A stretch of DNA of 64,000 nt from Deltaproteobacteria bacterium (GCA_013151915.1 JAADHJ010000023.1:1-64000), one strand, 5' to 3'; positions 24,349-33,319 are shown, numbered from the stretch's first letter. Notes: generated from the letters alone by a model not told the origin. Numbers and translations are program-made.

Positions 24349-25372
24349 AATACTGGCCCGAGTGACAAACGGGGAAAATCTGGACACCGAATCCATGGCT
24401 GCCGCAGTCAGCACCATTATGGATGGAGAGGTCTCTCACACCCAGATGGGAGCGTTCCTGACGGCCCTGAAGGTTCGGGGAGAGACGGAAGAGGAGATCG
24501 CCGGAGCGGCCATGGCGCTTCGGGACCGGTCGGTTCCATTTCCCGGCGGAGATCCGGGCGATGCCCTGGATACCTGCGGGACAGGCGGGGACGGAGCCGG
24601 AACGATCAACGTATCCACCCTCGTTGCCCTGACGGCGGCGGGTGCCGGTGCCAGGGTGGCCAAGCATGGAAACCGTTCCGTTTCCAGCAGGTGCGGCAGC
24701 GCCGATTTGCTGGTGGCCCTTGGGGTCAGAACCGACGTGTCTCCCCATGTGGCTTCCCGGTGTCTCCATGAGACCGGGTTCGCCTTTCTGTTTGCCCCAA
24801 TCTACCATCCTGCCATGAAGGCGGTGGCCCCGGTGAGAAAGGATCTTGGATTCCGAACACTTTTTAACCTTATCGGCCCCCTTTGCAATCCAGCGGGGGT
24901 CAAAAGGCAATTGTTGGGAGTTTTCAGCGTGGAACTGGTACCACTAATGGCCGGCGTACTATCCAGGCTCGGAACGAAAAGAGCCATGGTTGTCTCTTCA
25001 AAGGACGGTCTGGACGAGATCTCCGTCAGTTCTTCCACCACCGTCGCCGAGGTCATTGAAGGAGGAGGGGTCAGGATGAGGACCCTGGAACCCGAAGACT
25101 ACGGGATCAATCGGGCGAAAAAGGGCGTTCTCAAAGGAGGCACGCCCGAGGAAAACGCCGCGATCTCCCTGGAGATACTTCAGGGCGGCAACGGACCTGT
25201 GAGGGACGCGGTACTGCTCAATACGGCCGCGGCCCTTGAAATGGCCGGCGTCGCGGGGGATATGCGCGAGGGCCTTGATCTCGCAGCCCACTCCATAGAC
25301 CGTGGGTTGGCCATTGGAGTGCTGGAAAGGGTGAGGTCGATAACTAATGATGACTTCGCGAGAAATCATTAA
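24338..25372 (+). CDS. trpD: Anthranilate phosphoribosyltransferase
   Basis: 344 residues; transfers phosphoribosyl from PRPP to anthranilate. Family motifs: DTCGTGGDGAGTINVST (PRPP loop), KHGNRSVSSRCGSADLL, NLIGPLCNPAG, and DGLDEIS. The start at ATG 24338 was chosen by GAAGGAGG eight bp upstream. The last residues (ITNDDFARNH) are encoded by a partial family A repeat that supplies the stop codon, so the C-terminus is not the ancestral one. The enzyme core is complete and activity should be retained. Confidence 0.96.
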   Translation: MMREILARVTNGENLDTESMAAAVSTIMDGEVSHTQMGAFLTALKVRGETEEEIAGAAMALRDRSVPFPGGDPGDALDTCGTGGDGAGTINVSTLVALTAAGAGARVAKHGNRSVSSRCGSADLLVALGVRTDVSPHVASRCLHETGFAFLFAPIYHPAMKAVAPVRKDLGFRTLFNLIGPLCNPAGVKRQLLGVFSVELVPLMAGVLSRLGTKRAMVVSSKDGLDEISVSSSTTVAEVIEGGGVRMRTLEPEDYGINRAKKGVLKGGTPEENAAISLEILQGGNGPVRDAVLLNTAAALEMAGVAGDMREGLDLAAHSIDRGLAIGVLERVRSITNDDFARNH

Positions 25373-25412
25373 CGCGCCCCCGATGGGCGCGCAAATCGAA
25401 GATTTGCAAGGA
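25349..25412 (-). repeat. Family A element, partial copy 3, within the trp operon
   Basis: Reverse-orientation partial copy: hairpin 5 variant (aatgatgacttcgcgagaaa...), hairpin 4 (an 'acgcgcccccgatgggcgcg' variant) and hairpin 3 (CAAATC-gaa-GATTTG), then caaggaaaa. It lies exactly between trpD and trpC, providing the trpD stop and the AAGGA ribosome-binding site of trpC. Confidence 0.85.
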
Positions 25413-25420
25413 AAACGGAT

Positions 25421-26200
25421 ATGAAAAACAGTTTTCTCGAAACGGCCGGTAAATCGGCGGCTGTTAATACCTCCGTGTGGAAGAAACGCTTCCGGCAGGC
25501 GGAAATCCAGGGACCGATATCCAGGCCTCCCCTTCTTCCCGGAAATGGCGCCGGGTGCGGCATTATCGCCGAGGTCAAGCTGAAAAGCCCGTCCCGTGGG
25601 GCGCTCATCGACATGCCTCATGCTCTGGATCTGCCTGGGATATACGAGTCAGGCGGCGCCGAGGCGGTGAGCGTTGTCGTGGAGGAGCGTTATTTCGGTG
25701 GGTCGCCGGAGCTTTTCATGAAAATTGCCGCCGGAACGCGGCTTCCACTCCTCTGGAAAGACTTCGTCGTTGATCCTTTCCAGGTAGAACTGGCGGCCGG
25801 ACTGGGTGCTTCGGGCATCCTCCTTATCGCGGGCCTGCTCAGGGGCACATCCCTGCCGGAGATGATCGAGAGGAGCCGGCGTGAGGGTCTGCGGCCCTTG
25901 GTTGAGGTGCACGATGAGGATGAGCTTTCCGCGGCTCTTGACGGAGGCGCCGACCTCATCGGGGTAAACAACCGCAATCTGGCGACCCTGGAGGTGGACA
26001 CCGGCCTTTCCGAAAGGTTGGCCCCTTTTATCTGTGGCCCGGTCCAGGGCGTCGCCGAGAGCGGCTTTCGCCTGGCGGAGGATATCCGGAGAATGAGGGA
26101 TCTTGGTTACAGGGCGGTCCTGGTCGGGGAGGCGCTGATCAGATCCACGGGATCAGAGGGAAAATTGGGCGCCATGGTCGGTGCCGGGAGGACAGGATGA
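25421..26200 (+). CDS. trpC: Indole-3-glycerol phosphate synthase
   Basis: 259-residue TIM-barrel enzyme that closes the indole ring of CdRP. Motifs: AEVKLKSPSRG (catalytic Lys), LWKDFVVDPFQ, LLIAGLL, PLVEVHDEDEL, GVNNRNLATLEVD and AESGF. The N-terminal extension is short. AAGGA before ATG 25421 derives from the repeat just upstream. The start of trpF overlaps by 4 bp. Confidence 0.95.
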   Translation: MKNSFLETAGKSAAVNTSVWKKRFRQAEIQGPISRPPLLPGNGAGCGIIAEVKLKSPSRGALIDMPHALDLPGIYESGGAEAVSVVVEERYFGGSPELFMKIAAGTRLPLLWKDFVVDPFQVELAAGLGASGILLIAGLLRGTSLPEMIERSRREGLRPLVEVHDEDELSAALDGGADLIGVNNRNLATLEVDTGLSERLAPFICGPVQGVAESGFRLAEDIRRMRDLGYRAVLVGEALIRSTGSEGKLGAMVGAGRTG

Positions 26201-26859
26201 AGCCCTCGCTGAAGATAAAGATTTGCGGTTTTACAAGGGTTGAAGATGCCCTTGAGGCGTGTGCCCTTGGGGTGGATCTGTTGGGTTTCAACTTTGTTCC
26301 GGGGAGCAGCAGATACCTGAGCCCCTACTCCGCCAGGGCCATTTTTGAAGAACTGCCGCCCTTCGTTGACAAGGTCGGAATATTTGCCGGGGAGGAAGTG
26401 AACGTGGTCAACGACCTTTTTACCTTTCTTGATCTCGACGCGGTTCAGCTGCATGGGGATGAGGACAGGGAATACTGCCGCAAGGTCAAGGCGCCTTTCA
26501 TTAAGGCGGTGCGGGTAGGAGAAAACCCCCGCGACCTGGAGGGGCTGGAGGATTTCGGTGCGTGCGCATACCTCCTGGACGCCATGGTGGACGGAAAGCT
26601 GGGTGGAACCGGCGCCGTCTTCAACTGGGATCATGCCGTGGACATCTGCAGGCGGCACAGGGTTTTCGTTGCCGGGGGGTTGTTCCCCGGCAATGTGGCC
26701 TGCGCGGTGAAAAAACTGATGCCCTACGGCATTGACGCCGCCTCCGGGGTGGAGTCGTCGCCTGGGATCAAGGACAGCGTACTTATGGAAAAATTCGTCA
26801 GGGAAGCCAGATGCGCTTCCATGGGAAACGGGGGAGGCTGTCGAAATGTCGCATGTTAG
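26197..26859 (+). CDS. trpF: Phosphoribosylanthranilate isomerase
   Basis: 220-residue TIM-barrel isomerase. Motifs: [14 protein letters not shown] with the catalytic Cys, [40 protein letters not shown] and the C-terminal AGGLFPGNV ... [14 protein letters not shown] phosphate site. It overlaps trpC by 4 bp and trpB by 14 bp. Confidence 0.96.
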   Translation: MKPSLKIKICGFTRVEDALEACALGVDLLGFNFVPGSSRYLSPYSARAIFEELPPFVDKVGIFAGEEVNVVNDLFTFLDLDAVQLHGDEDREYCRKVKAPFIKAVRVGENPRDLEGLEDFGACAYLLDAMVDGKLGGTGAVFNWDHAVDICRRHRVFVAGGLFPGNVACAVKKLMPYGIDAASGVESSPGIKDSVLMEKFVREARCASMGNGGGCRNVAC

Positions 26860-28030
26860 CTTGCCGGACGCCAAGGGGTTTTTCGGTGCTTTCGGTGGAC
26901 GGTTTGTTCCCGAGATCCTCGCCCCGGCCGTCGATGAATTGAATGCCGCTTTTCAGAAGGCCCGGAAGGATGAAGCGTTCCGACAGGATCTCGCTGCCGT
27001 TATGCGGGACTTTTCCGGACGTCCGACCCCCCTGACCACCGCGGTACGGTTTGCCGGCGCAGGGCAATCCTTTGTGCTCGAGCTGAAAAGGGAGGACCTG
27101 AACCACACCGGGGCCCACAAGATCAACAACACTCTCGGGCAGGTCATGCTGGCCGTCAGGATGGGGAAAAGCCGGATTATCGCGGAGACCGGGGCCGGGC
27201 AGCACGGTGTTGCCACTGCTACGGCCGCGGCGTTGTTCGGTTTGCCTTGTTCAGTTTATATGGGAGTCGAGGACATTCGCAGACAGGCCCCCAACGTGGA
27301 GAGGATGCGGCTCCTCGGCGCCGGGGTAATTCCAGTGGATAAAGGTTCCGGCACACTGAAAGACGCAGTCAATGAGGCTATGAGGGATTGGGTTAGACAC
27401 GTAGAGGATACTTTCTACGTCCTGGGGTCGGCAGTAGGCCCCCACCCCTACCCCCTCATGGTTCGTTATTTCCAGTCCGTCATCGGAACGGAAGCGCGCG
27501 AACAGTTCCAGAAAAGATACGGGGAGCTTCCATATATGCTGGTTGCCTGTGTGGGCGGCGGAAGCAATGCGGCCGGACTTTTTTATCCGTTTCAAAGAGA
27601 TGCAGTGTTAATGGTGGGGGTTGAGGCCGGAGGGATGGGCACAGGCCCTGGGCAGCACGGTGCCTCACTGGGCATGGGAAGCCCGGGGATCTTCCACGGG
27701 AGTCTCAGTTACGTGCTCCAGGATGATGACGGTCAGATTATCCCGGCCCACTCCGTATCGGCGGGCCTGGACTATCCCGGCGTAGGGCCGGAGCACAGTT
27801 TCTGGAAACAGAACGGGCGCGTTTCATACCACAGTGTCAGTGATGAAGAGGCCCTTGCGGCGACCCGTCGGTTCACAAGGGAGGAGGGCATCCTCCCCGC
27901 CCTCGAATCGGCCCATGCCCTGGCCTGGATATTCAGAAACAGTGAGAAACTCGCCGGGAAAAAGGTCCTGTTTTGTCTTTCCGGCAGGGGCGACAAGGAC
28001 ATGGAAGCCCTGTTGGATGAGAGGAGTTGA
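26846..28030 (+). CDS. trpB: Tryptophan synthase beta chain
   Basis: 394-residue PLP enzyme joining indole and serine. The PLP lysine is in [23 protein letters not shown] and the C-terminal GGGSNAAG and LSGRGDKD motifs are present. Length and motifs match TrpB1. The ATG at 26846 ([23 protein letters not shown]) is preceded by GGGGGAGG; the frame is open upstream through trpF, which is a shadow. Confidence 0.97.
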   Translation: MSHVSLPDAKGFFGAFGGRFVPEILAPAVDELNAAFQKARKDEAFRQDLAAVMRDFSGRPTPLTTAVRFAGAGQSFVLELKREDLNHTGAHKINNTLGQVMLAVRMGKSRIIAETGAGQHGVATATAAALFGLPCSVYMGVEDIRRQAPNVERMRLLGAGVIPVDKGSGTLKDAVNEAMRDWVRHVEDTFYVLGSAVGPHPYPLMVRYFQSVIGTEAREQFQKRYGELPYMLVACVGGGSNAAGLFYPFQRDAVLMVGVEAGGMGTGPGQHGASLGMGSPGIFHGSLSYVLQDDDGQIIPAHSVSAGLDYPGVGPEHSFWKQNGRVSYHSVSDEEALAATRRFTREEGILPALESAHALAWIFRNSEKLAGKKVLFCLSGRGDKDMEALLDERS

Positions 28031-28033
28031 CAG

Positions 28034-28828
28034 GTGAAAAGGCTTAGAGATGTCTTTTCAGAAAGACGAAAGCCGCTCGTTATTTTCCTTACCGCCGGCT
28101 TTCCCGGCCCGGGTCGGGATGAGGAACTTGCCCACGCGGTTTTGGATGCCGGAGCGGATATCATAGAGCTTGGATTTCCCTTTTCCGATCCGTTGGCCGA
28201 CGGTCCCCTGATCCAGAAGGCGTCAGGAATGGCCCTGGCCGCCGGGATGACCTTGAAAAAGACGATGGATTTGGCGGGGCGTCTGAGAAGGGAAAATGCC
28301 GGGGTTCCCATCATCCTGATGGGCTATGCCAACCCGGTATACCATATGGGCTACAGGGATTTCGCCGGGCGGGCGAAGGAAATGGGAGTGGATGGGGCGA
28401 TAATCCCGGATCTTCCCCTGGAGGAAGGCCGGCCGCTGCGAAATGAGTTGGCCGCCGGGAAGATGGCCCTCATTCCCATGGCCGCCCCCAATACCCCGTC
28501 CGGCAGGCTGACCGAGATCTTGAGGAACGGCTCCGGGTTCCTTTACCTGGTTTCCATGGCCGGCCTGACGGGAGACGTATTTCAGGCCGACGCCCCATGG
28601 CGACAGTCGGCATCCACAGCCAGGGAAAGTGGGGCGCTTCCCGTCTGTGTCGGGTTCGGAATCCGGAACGGACAGGATGCGGCCCGGGCGGCGGAATCTG
28701 CCGATGGTGTAATTGTCGGCAGCGCGGTAACCGCGAGGATTCTTGACGCCCCGGATGACAAAAGCGCTGTTAGAAATGTTGTAAATCTGGTAAGGGAACT
28801 GAGGGCTGGGATGGATAGCGCCACCTGA
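28034..28828 (+). CDS. trpA: Tryptophan synthase alpha chain
   Basis: 264-residue TIM barrel that cleaves indole-glycerol phosphate. Catalytic Glu and Asp are in DIIELGFPFSDPLADGP, with conserved MGYANPV, DGAIIPDLPLEE and VGFGIRN. GTG start with GAGGAG upstream, 3 bp after the trpB stop. It is the last gene of the operon; a family A fragment follows and no clear terminator was seen. Confidence 0.96.
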   Translation: MKRLRDVFSERRKPLVIFLTAGFPGPGRDEELAHAVLDAGADIIELGFPFSDPLADGPLIQKASGMALAAGMTLKKTMDLAGRLRRENAGVPIILMGYANPVYHMGYRDFAGRAKEMGVDGAIIPDLPLEEGRPLRNELAAGKMALIPMAAPNTPSGRLTEILRNGSGFLYLVSMAGLTGDVFQADAPWRQSASTARESGALPVCVGFGIRNGQDAARAAESADGVIVGSAVTARILDAPDDKSAVRNVVNLVRELRAGMDSAT

Positions 28829-28865
28829 GGGGCAGTTCCCTGAGACGGCGTTATTGAAGTATCGA

Positions 28866-28960
28866 GGTGTTTTAAACCCAAGGTCCAAGGTTGATGACTT
28901 CGTAAAAAGCCATTAATGGACTTTTTGCGACCCTATCAACGTCCAACGTCCAATGTGAAA
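28866..28960. repeat. Family A minimal copy 4 with flanking 'ccaaggt/ccaacgt' tracts
   Basis: 28890-28940 joins both ends of family A around hairpin 1 only: GTTGATGACTTCGTAAAAAG ... CTTTTTGCGACCCTATCAAC. This shows the two termini are inverted repeats of each other. Flanking aaggtccaagg and caacgtccaacgtccaatg are short heptamer-like tracts. Confidence 0.8.
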
Positions 28961-29041
28961 AGCAGCCAGATCCCAAACCCTAAACCCTGCCGAAGGCTAG
29001 ATCCCGCCGAAGGCTAGACCCTGTTTTCAGAGGAGTTTGAC

Positions 29042-29974
29042 ATGCCCAGGCCCTTTCCGACTAAGGGGCTTTTCGTCCTGCTGCTTGCCGCATGTGCCCT
29101 GCCGATCGTACCCCCTGCCGCGGCCCTGGCCGCCGGGATCGCCATCGGCGTCCTGGGCGCCAACCCATGGCCGAGCCGCACATCGCGATACAGCAAATCC
29201 TTGCTGCAGATTTCTGTAGTTGGGCTCGGTTTTGGACTCAGCCTTGGGGAAATCTGGGTCACTGGGCGGGAAGCCGCACTCTACACTATCATCGGGATCA
29301 CGCTGACCCTCCTTACAGGCCGGGCGCTGGGAAGACTCTTCGGCGCTGAGAAGAACACGACCTGGCTGATCGCCTTCGGCACTGCCATCTGCGGAGGCAG
29401 CGCAATCGCGGCCATGGCCCCGGTGCTCCGCTCGAAGGACGAGGATACAGCGGTGGCGCTGGCCACCGTCTTTACCCTTAACGCGACAGCGCTCCTCCTC
29501 TTCCCTCCGATCGGACGCATGCTGACCCTGAATCCACAACAGTTCGGACTTTGGGCCGCTCTGGCCATCCACGATACCAGCAGTGTTGTCGGGGCCGCCA
29601 GTGCCTTTGGGGGCGGGGCACTGGCCATCGCCACCACGGTAAAGCTTACCCGGGCCGTCTGGATCATGCCCTGCGCCATGGGGGCCGCCTGGTTAAAAAA
29701 ATCCGAGGGTAAGATCGCGTTTCCCCTTTTCATCATCGGCTTCATCGCGGCCGCCACCCTACGAACCTTCCTGCCCCAGTGGGAGGGGGCCTGGGCCGGC
29801 CTTTTCGCCCTGGCCAGGCAAAGCCTGGTCGTCACACTGTTTCTCATTGGCGCTGGTCTTAGCCGAACCGTCCTCAAACGGGTTGGCCCCAGGCCTTTTG
29901 CATTGGGGATTTGTCTTTGGCTGATCGTGGCTGGGACCACGCTGGCCGCTATTCTTTACCGGTGGATCGGGTGA
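29042..29974 (+). CDS. YeiH/UPF0324 family putative exporter
   Basis: 310-residue membrane protein with about 9-10 TM helices. The family is recognised by LLQISVVGLGFGLSL near residue 55, the conserved TAICGGSAIAAMAPVL stretch, IHDTSSVVGAA, and the TVKLTRAVWIMP helix. Members are annotated as putative sulfate exporters on weak evidence; the true substrate is unsettled. It stands alone, with ribosome-binding site AGAGGAG before ATG 29042. Confidence 0.88.
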   Translation: MPRPFPTKGLFVLLLAACALPIVPPAAALAAGIAIGVLGANPWPSRTSRYSKSLLQISVVGLGFGLSLGEIWVTGREAALYTIIGITLTLLTGRALGRLFGAEKNTTWLIAFGTAICGGSAIAAMAPVLRSKDEDTAVALATVFTLNATALLLFPPIGRMLTLNPQQFGLWAALAIHDTSSVVGAASAFGGGALAIATTVKLTRAVWIMPCAMGAAWLKKSEGKIAFPLFIIGFIAAATLRTFLPQWEGAWAGLFALARQSLVVTLFLIGAGLSRTVLKRVGPRPFALGICLWLIVAGTTLAAILYRWIG

Positions 29975-30127
29975 AGATCCTGATCGCGCAACGCTCCCGA
30001 CACTGAGCCGGGAACAGTAGAAACCGGGAGTTTGGAATATGCCTCCCATGGACTTTCCCCGAACCATGCAGCATAATATTGCGTCAAAGGGAATTTCGGT
30101 TCCCAACCGCATAAAAGGGGACAGGGG

Positions 30128-30361
30128 ATGAAGACATTTACGAAGGAAGAACTGGCCCGGTTTGACGGAAAGGACGGGCGTTCCGCATACGTGGCCTACA
30201 TGGGAAAGGTCTACGATATGACCGGGACACCCGAATCCGAGCATGGCGATCATTTCGGCCATCCCTTCGGCGTGGACCTTACGGTGGAACTGGATGACGC
30301 TCCTCACGATGACAACCCCCTGTTCAACCTTCCTGTTGTGGGAATCTACCGGCAGGATTGA
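30128..30361 (+). CDS. Small cytochrome b5-like heme-binding domain protein
   Basis: 77 residues matching the prokaryotic cytochrome b5 / steroid-binding-domain subgroup: FTKEELARFDGKDGRSAYVAYMGKVYDMT, then HGDHFGHPFGVDL with candidate heme-ligand histidines and HDDNPLFNLPVVG. There is no signal peptide or TM anchor, so it is a soluble protein. GGGGAC/AGGGG precedes the ATG. The function in bacteria is unknown. Confidence 0.82.
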   Translation: MKTFTKEELARFDGKDGRSAYVAYMGKVYDMTGTPESEHGDHFGHPFGVDLTVELDDAPHDDNPLFNLPVVGIYRQD

Positions 30362-30528
30362 CCACGCCCGCGTCTGCTTTTTCGTCCCTGCCCGCTCCTG
30401 CTTTCCAGATGCGAAGCTGCGGTGAGATAAGGTTTTCCACCTCCCCGCTTCTGTGGTAGATTGCAGGAAGTCCGGACGAAGAGTCCGGAGAGAAGCTTCA
30501 CTTTGAGAATAGAAGGAGGATTTAAATC

Positions 30529-30909
30529 ATGAGAAAAACTTTCCTTCTGTTTGCCGCCCTTTCCCTGCTCCTGGCCTTGCCCCTTGCGGCCTGGGCACAG
30601 GGCAAAACCGCCCGGCTGGTGGGCTACGAAAAAGCAGGTTTCGTTACCGGGGAGATCGACCTTTCGGCCGACGGCAGCATGGTTAAGGTGAGGAATTTAA
30701 AGAGCGTCTACAAGCAGCCTTTGGAACTTTACCTGACCAAAGGGTTTGACTATCAGGACAGCGTGAAGATTGGCCTGATCCCCGCCGGATCACACGGTGA
30801 TATGAGCTTCGATGCCCCTGCCCCTCCGGGGGACCTGGAAAGCATGGACTCCGTGATTCTCAAGGTTCCGGAATGGGCGGTGCCGGTGGCTCTCGGCCTC
30901 CTTCGGTAG
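30529..30909 (+). CDS. Exported hypothetical protein, DM13-like
   Basis: 126 residues with a clear signal peptide (about 1-24, cleavage after AAWAQ). The mature part contains LYLTKGFDYQD, IPAGSHGDMSFDAPAPPG and a final strand SVILKVPEWAVPVALGLL. This resembles the DM13 domain (a periplasmic/extracytoplasmic domain proposed to be redox-linked), whose typical end is 'VxIWCxxFxVxFGxAxL'; the Cys is replaced by Lys here. The assignment is inference. GAAGGAGG precedes the start. Confidence 0.65.
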   Translation: MRKTFLLFAALSLLLALPLAAWAQGKTARLVGYEKAGFVTGEIDLSADGSMVKVRNLKSVYKQPLELYLTKGFDYQDSVKIGLIPAGSHGDMSFDAPAPPGDLESMDSVILKVPEWAVPVALGLLR

Positions 30910-30942
30910 CCTTCCGACCGGCGGTAACCGGCCCGGTTTCAC

Positions 30943-31515
30943 ATGAGTTATCTATCGGGTATATATGTTCTTGAGGACGCCGCGTTCCTGGCCGACGCCC
31001 TGGCCGCGGGAATAAGCCGGATCGGTTGCCGTGTTCATGATACGGCGCCGGGCGGTGAGGTCTCGCCAAAAAAAGATACCGTCGAGGTGTCCATTACAAA
31101 CTGGCGTGATGGGTGGTCCCACATCCGGCTCTTTGGGGATGTGGACGGCACAGGATATGTCGCGGACCATCTGGTCGTTCAAACTCCCCGGGAAAAAGTG
31201 ATCTTCTGTCGCTATGAACCTGGCCTGGGGGAGTTTTCCTATTCCTGTTTGCATGTGGGACAGGAGGTGGAACGTTTCAGCTGCGATGGGCCGGGCCTGG
31301 AGTCCATCGCGTTTTATTCGGACCTGCGTAAGATGCCGGTGACAGGCATGGTCAACGTAAGGGCATTTATGAAGGATTCTTTGACCGCTCAGGGATTGGG
31401 ACCTCGCCCTGAAGGTTCAGTCCGTACCGACCCTTCAATAATTTATTTTTCCCCTCCGGCGAAGTCTTCCCTGATAAGAAAACTTCTTGGGACAATGTGG
31501 CCCGATATGCCTTGA
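30943..31515 (+). CDS. Hypothetical cytosolic protein
   Basis: 190 residues, no signal peptide or TM segment, mixed alpha/beta pattern (FLADALAAGISRIGCRV ... VEVSITNWRDGWSHIRLFGDVDG). No family was recognised. It starts 33 bp after the DM13-like gene and may be cotranscribed with it. Codon usage resembles its neighbours. Confidence 0.7.
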   Translation: MSYLSGIYVLEDAAFLADALAAGISRIGCRVHDTAPGGEVSPKKDTVEVSITNWRDGWSHIRLFGDVDGTGYVADHLVVQTPREKVIFCRYEPGLGEFSYSCLHVGQEVERFSCDGPGLESIAFYSDLRKMPVTGMVNVRAFMKDSLTAQGLGPRPEGSVRTDPSIIYFSPPAKSSLIRKLLGTMWPDMP

Positions 31516-32035
31516 GCTTGCCATCTAAAACCGGCGAGTTATACTATAAGTGAAGGCTGCCCGGGAGGTCCGGAAACGCTTTGCAATGTTGAGCGTTGAG
31601 TCGGAATCCGGTTCTCCAGCCCGTCGGCACAGCTCCCCTCCATTCAAATCGGCCACCCGCTGTGCCGGGGTTTCCCATAAAGGGCAGCCTTTTTTGTGTG
31701 GTCAGGCCGTGATCTTCGGCATATCCCTGATTAAATCCTCACATCCCGCATGGTTTCGCAGAGAAGATCTAAAACCCATAATAGTGGATGATACCTTTAG
31801 GCACCTTTGGAAATTGTCTTCTCTCTGTTATACTGCCCCACGGTGTCTTGGGTGCGTAACATTGATAGGGTCGTAAAAAGTCCATTAATGGCTTTTTACT
31901 CCACGGAAAGCGAAAAGTGTCATTTTCACTTTCCTCACAAATCTTCGATTTGAGCGCCCTTCAGTGGGCGCGTTGATGACTTTTTGCGAAGTCATCAACT
32001 TTTATGCTTTAAACCCCGTTTCAGTGAAGGAGGTT
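31516..32035. other. 520-bp gap: inverted repeat plus full family A element
   Basis: The first part contains a 9-bp inverted repeat CGGCACAGC (31625-31633) / GCTGTGCCG (31659-31667) with a 25-nt loop, followed by a gggcagccttttttg stretch; this could be an RNA structure but no family was recognised. The second part (31863-31999) is family A copy 5. The downstream methyltransferase gene starts 36 bp after the element. Confidence 0.6.
31863..31999 (+). repeat. Family A element, full reference copy 5 (five tandem hairpins)
   Basis: The reference copy. Hairpin 1, 31873-31899: GTAAAAAG(T)CCAT-ta-ATGGCTTTTTAC. Hairpin 2, 31905-31934: GGAAAGCGAAAA ... TTTTCACTTTCC. Hairpin 3, 31938-31952: CAAATC-ttc-GATTTG. 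Hairpin 4, 31954-31971: GCGCCC-ttcagt-GGGCGC. Hairpin 5, 31972-31999: GTTGATGACTT-tttgcg-AAGTCATCAAC. The ends (ttgatagggtcgtaaaaag and the hairpin 5 arm) are related inverted repeats. Confidence 0.95.
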
Positions 32036-32782
32036 ATGGAATCGGATAATTCCCTGGAAAGAATCCATGTTATCCTTCGTCGCCCCCGTTACGGCGGCAA
32101 CATCGGTTCGGTGGCCAGAGCGGTCAAAAATATGGGCCTCGGGGGATTGGTAATCGCAGGCGCAGACGACTACATGGAGTCCGAAGCACGGATGATGGCG
32201 GCATCGGCCGGCGATGTTCTCGATTCAGCCAGGGTTTGCGATAGTCTGGAAGAGGCCGTTTTGCCCTATTCTGTCGTTCTGGGGGTTTCCCGCAGGGTAA
32301 AGAGCAGCCGCCGCAGGATCATGGACCCAAGGGAAGCGGCGCGATTTGTCATCCGTGAGTCGGAGAACGAGAAGACCGCCCTCGTATTCGGACCCGAGGA
32401 TTCCGGCCTTTCAGCGGAGGAACTGGGCATATGCCATGGGATAGTGTCAATCCCGGCAGCTGCCGATTATCCGTCCCTGAACCTCTCTCAGGCGGTAATG
32501 GTGCTCGCCTATGAACTGAGAATGGATCTGGCGGAATCCGAGCGGAAGGTCAGATCGTTCGGGAGCCCCTCAGCTGATGAGTTCCAATCTATGCTCAGGC
32601 AGATAGAATCCGTCCTGGATGACACGGGGTTCACTATCAGGAACCCTGCGAGCCAGGTCGTGGTGCACCTGAGGGAGATACTGACTAAGGGCGTAAAAAC
32701 ATCCCAGGATGCCAGAATAGTAAGAGGTATATTCAGGCGGATCGCATGGGCGCTTGGAAACAGGGGGAATAAGGGGGGATAA
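32036..32782 (+). CDS. SPOUT-family RNA 2'-O-methyltransferase (TrmJ-like), paralogue 1
   Basis: 248 residues. The SpoU/TrmH fold motifs are present: motif 1 in NIGSVARAVKNMGL, motif 2 in ALVFGPEDSGLS, motif 3 in SLNLSQAVMVLAYEL, plus a TrmJ-type C-terminal helical extension. It probably methylates tRNA 2'-O positions such as Xm32. The start at ATG 32036 has GAAGGAGG upstream; an upstream in-frame start at 31964 lies in the family A repeat. A second TrmJ-like gene is at 37453-38196. It is followed within 3 bp by a TlpA-like gene. Confidence 0.9.
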   Translation: MESDNSLERIHVILRRPRYGGNIGSVARAVKNMGLGGLVIAGADDYMESEARMMAASAGDVLDSARVCDSLEEAVLPYSVVLGVSRRVKSSRRRIMDPREAARFVIRESENEKTALVFGPEDSGLSAEELGICHGIVSIPAAADYPSLNLSQAVMVLAYELRMDLAESERKVRSFGSPSADEFQSMLRQIESVLDDTGFTIRNPASQVVVHLREILTKGVKTSQDARIVRGIFRRIAWALGNRGNKGG

Positions 32783-32784
32783 CG

Positions 32785-33315
32785 ATGATGAAAAGAGTCA
32801 GCTTTCTCGCGGTGGGCACCTTGCTGTTGTGCCTGGTGGTTGTTTTCCGGTCTGTTGTACCGGCCGGCGCGGCGTTGGTTCTGACCGGCGAGAAAGCTCC
32901 CCTGTTTACCACCAGGACCCTGGACGGACAAACATTTGACCTGAAGGACCATATCGGCAAAAAGGTCATCCTCCTGAATTTCTGGTCGGTATTCTGCCGG
33001 GATTGTCTCAGCAGAATCGAAGCGTTAAACAAGATTCACGATCTTTTTCAGGAAAGGGATTTCGAACTGCTGGGCATTGCCGGTGACCCGCCTACGAAAA
33101 AGATGCTCGAAAAGGTAAGGCGGTACGCAGTCAGGATGCACTATCCGGTGATTCTCGATCCGGATCTTGAGATTTTTCAGAGCTATGGTGTGGAGATAAT
33201 CCCATTCGCGGTCCTGATAGACAGGGACGGGACTGTTGTCATGGCCATTGAGAGCCTTGATCCGGGACCTCTTAAACAGATTTCCAACGCCATCGATCGT
33301 CTTACGAGGAGGTAG
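32785..33315 (+). CDS. TlpA-like exported thiol-disulfide protein
   Basis: 176 residues. An N-terminal signal/anchor helix (about 8-30) precedes a thioredoxin fold of the TlpA/ResA class. The active site is FCRDC, a CxxC with an unusual RD dipeptide, in NFWSVFCRDCLSRIE; the cis-Pro loop is VEIIPFAVLID. It probably acts as a periplasmic reductant, for example in cytochrome c maturation, but no cytochrome gene is adjacent. It starts 3 bp after the methyltransferase stop. Confidence 0.86.
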   Translation: MMKRVSFLAVGTLLLCLVVVFRSVVPAGAALVLTGEKAPLFTTRTLDGQTFDLKDHIGKKVILLNFWSVFCRDCLSRIEALNKIHDLFQERDFELLGIAGDPPTKKMLEKVRRYAVRMHYPVILDPDLEIFQSYGVEIIPFAVLIDRDGTVVMAIESLDPGPLKQISNAIDRLTRR

Positions 33316-33319
33316 ATCC

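Noticed and set aside
31550-31876. 108-codon ORF (MKAAREVRKRFAML ...)
   Set aside because: Low-complexity, no family, runs into family A repeat; likely spurious.
31896-31954. Short peptides MAFYSTESEKCHFHF... read from several family A copies
   Set aside because: The reading frame is a by-product of the repeat; copies shift frame and stop at different points.
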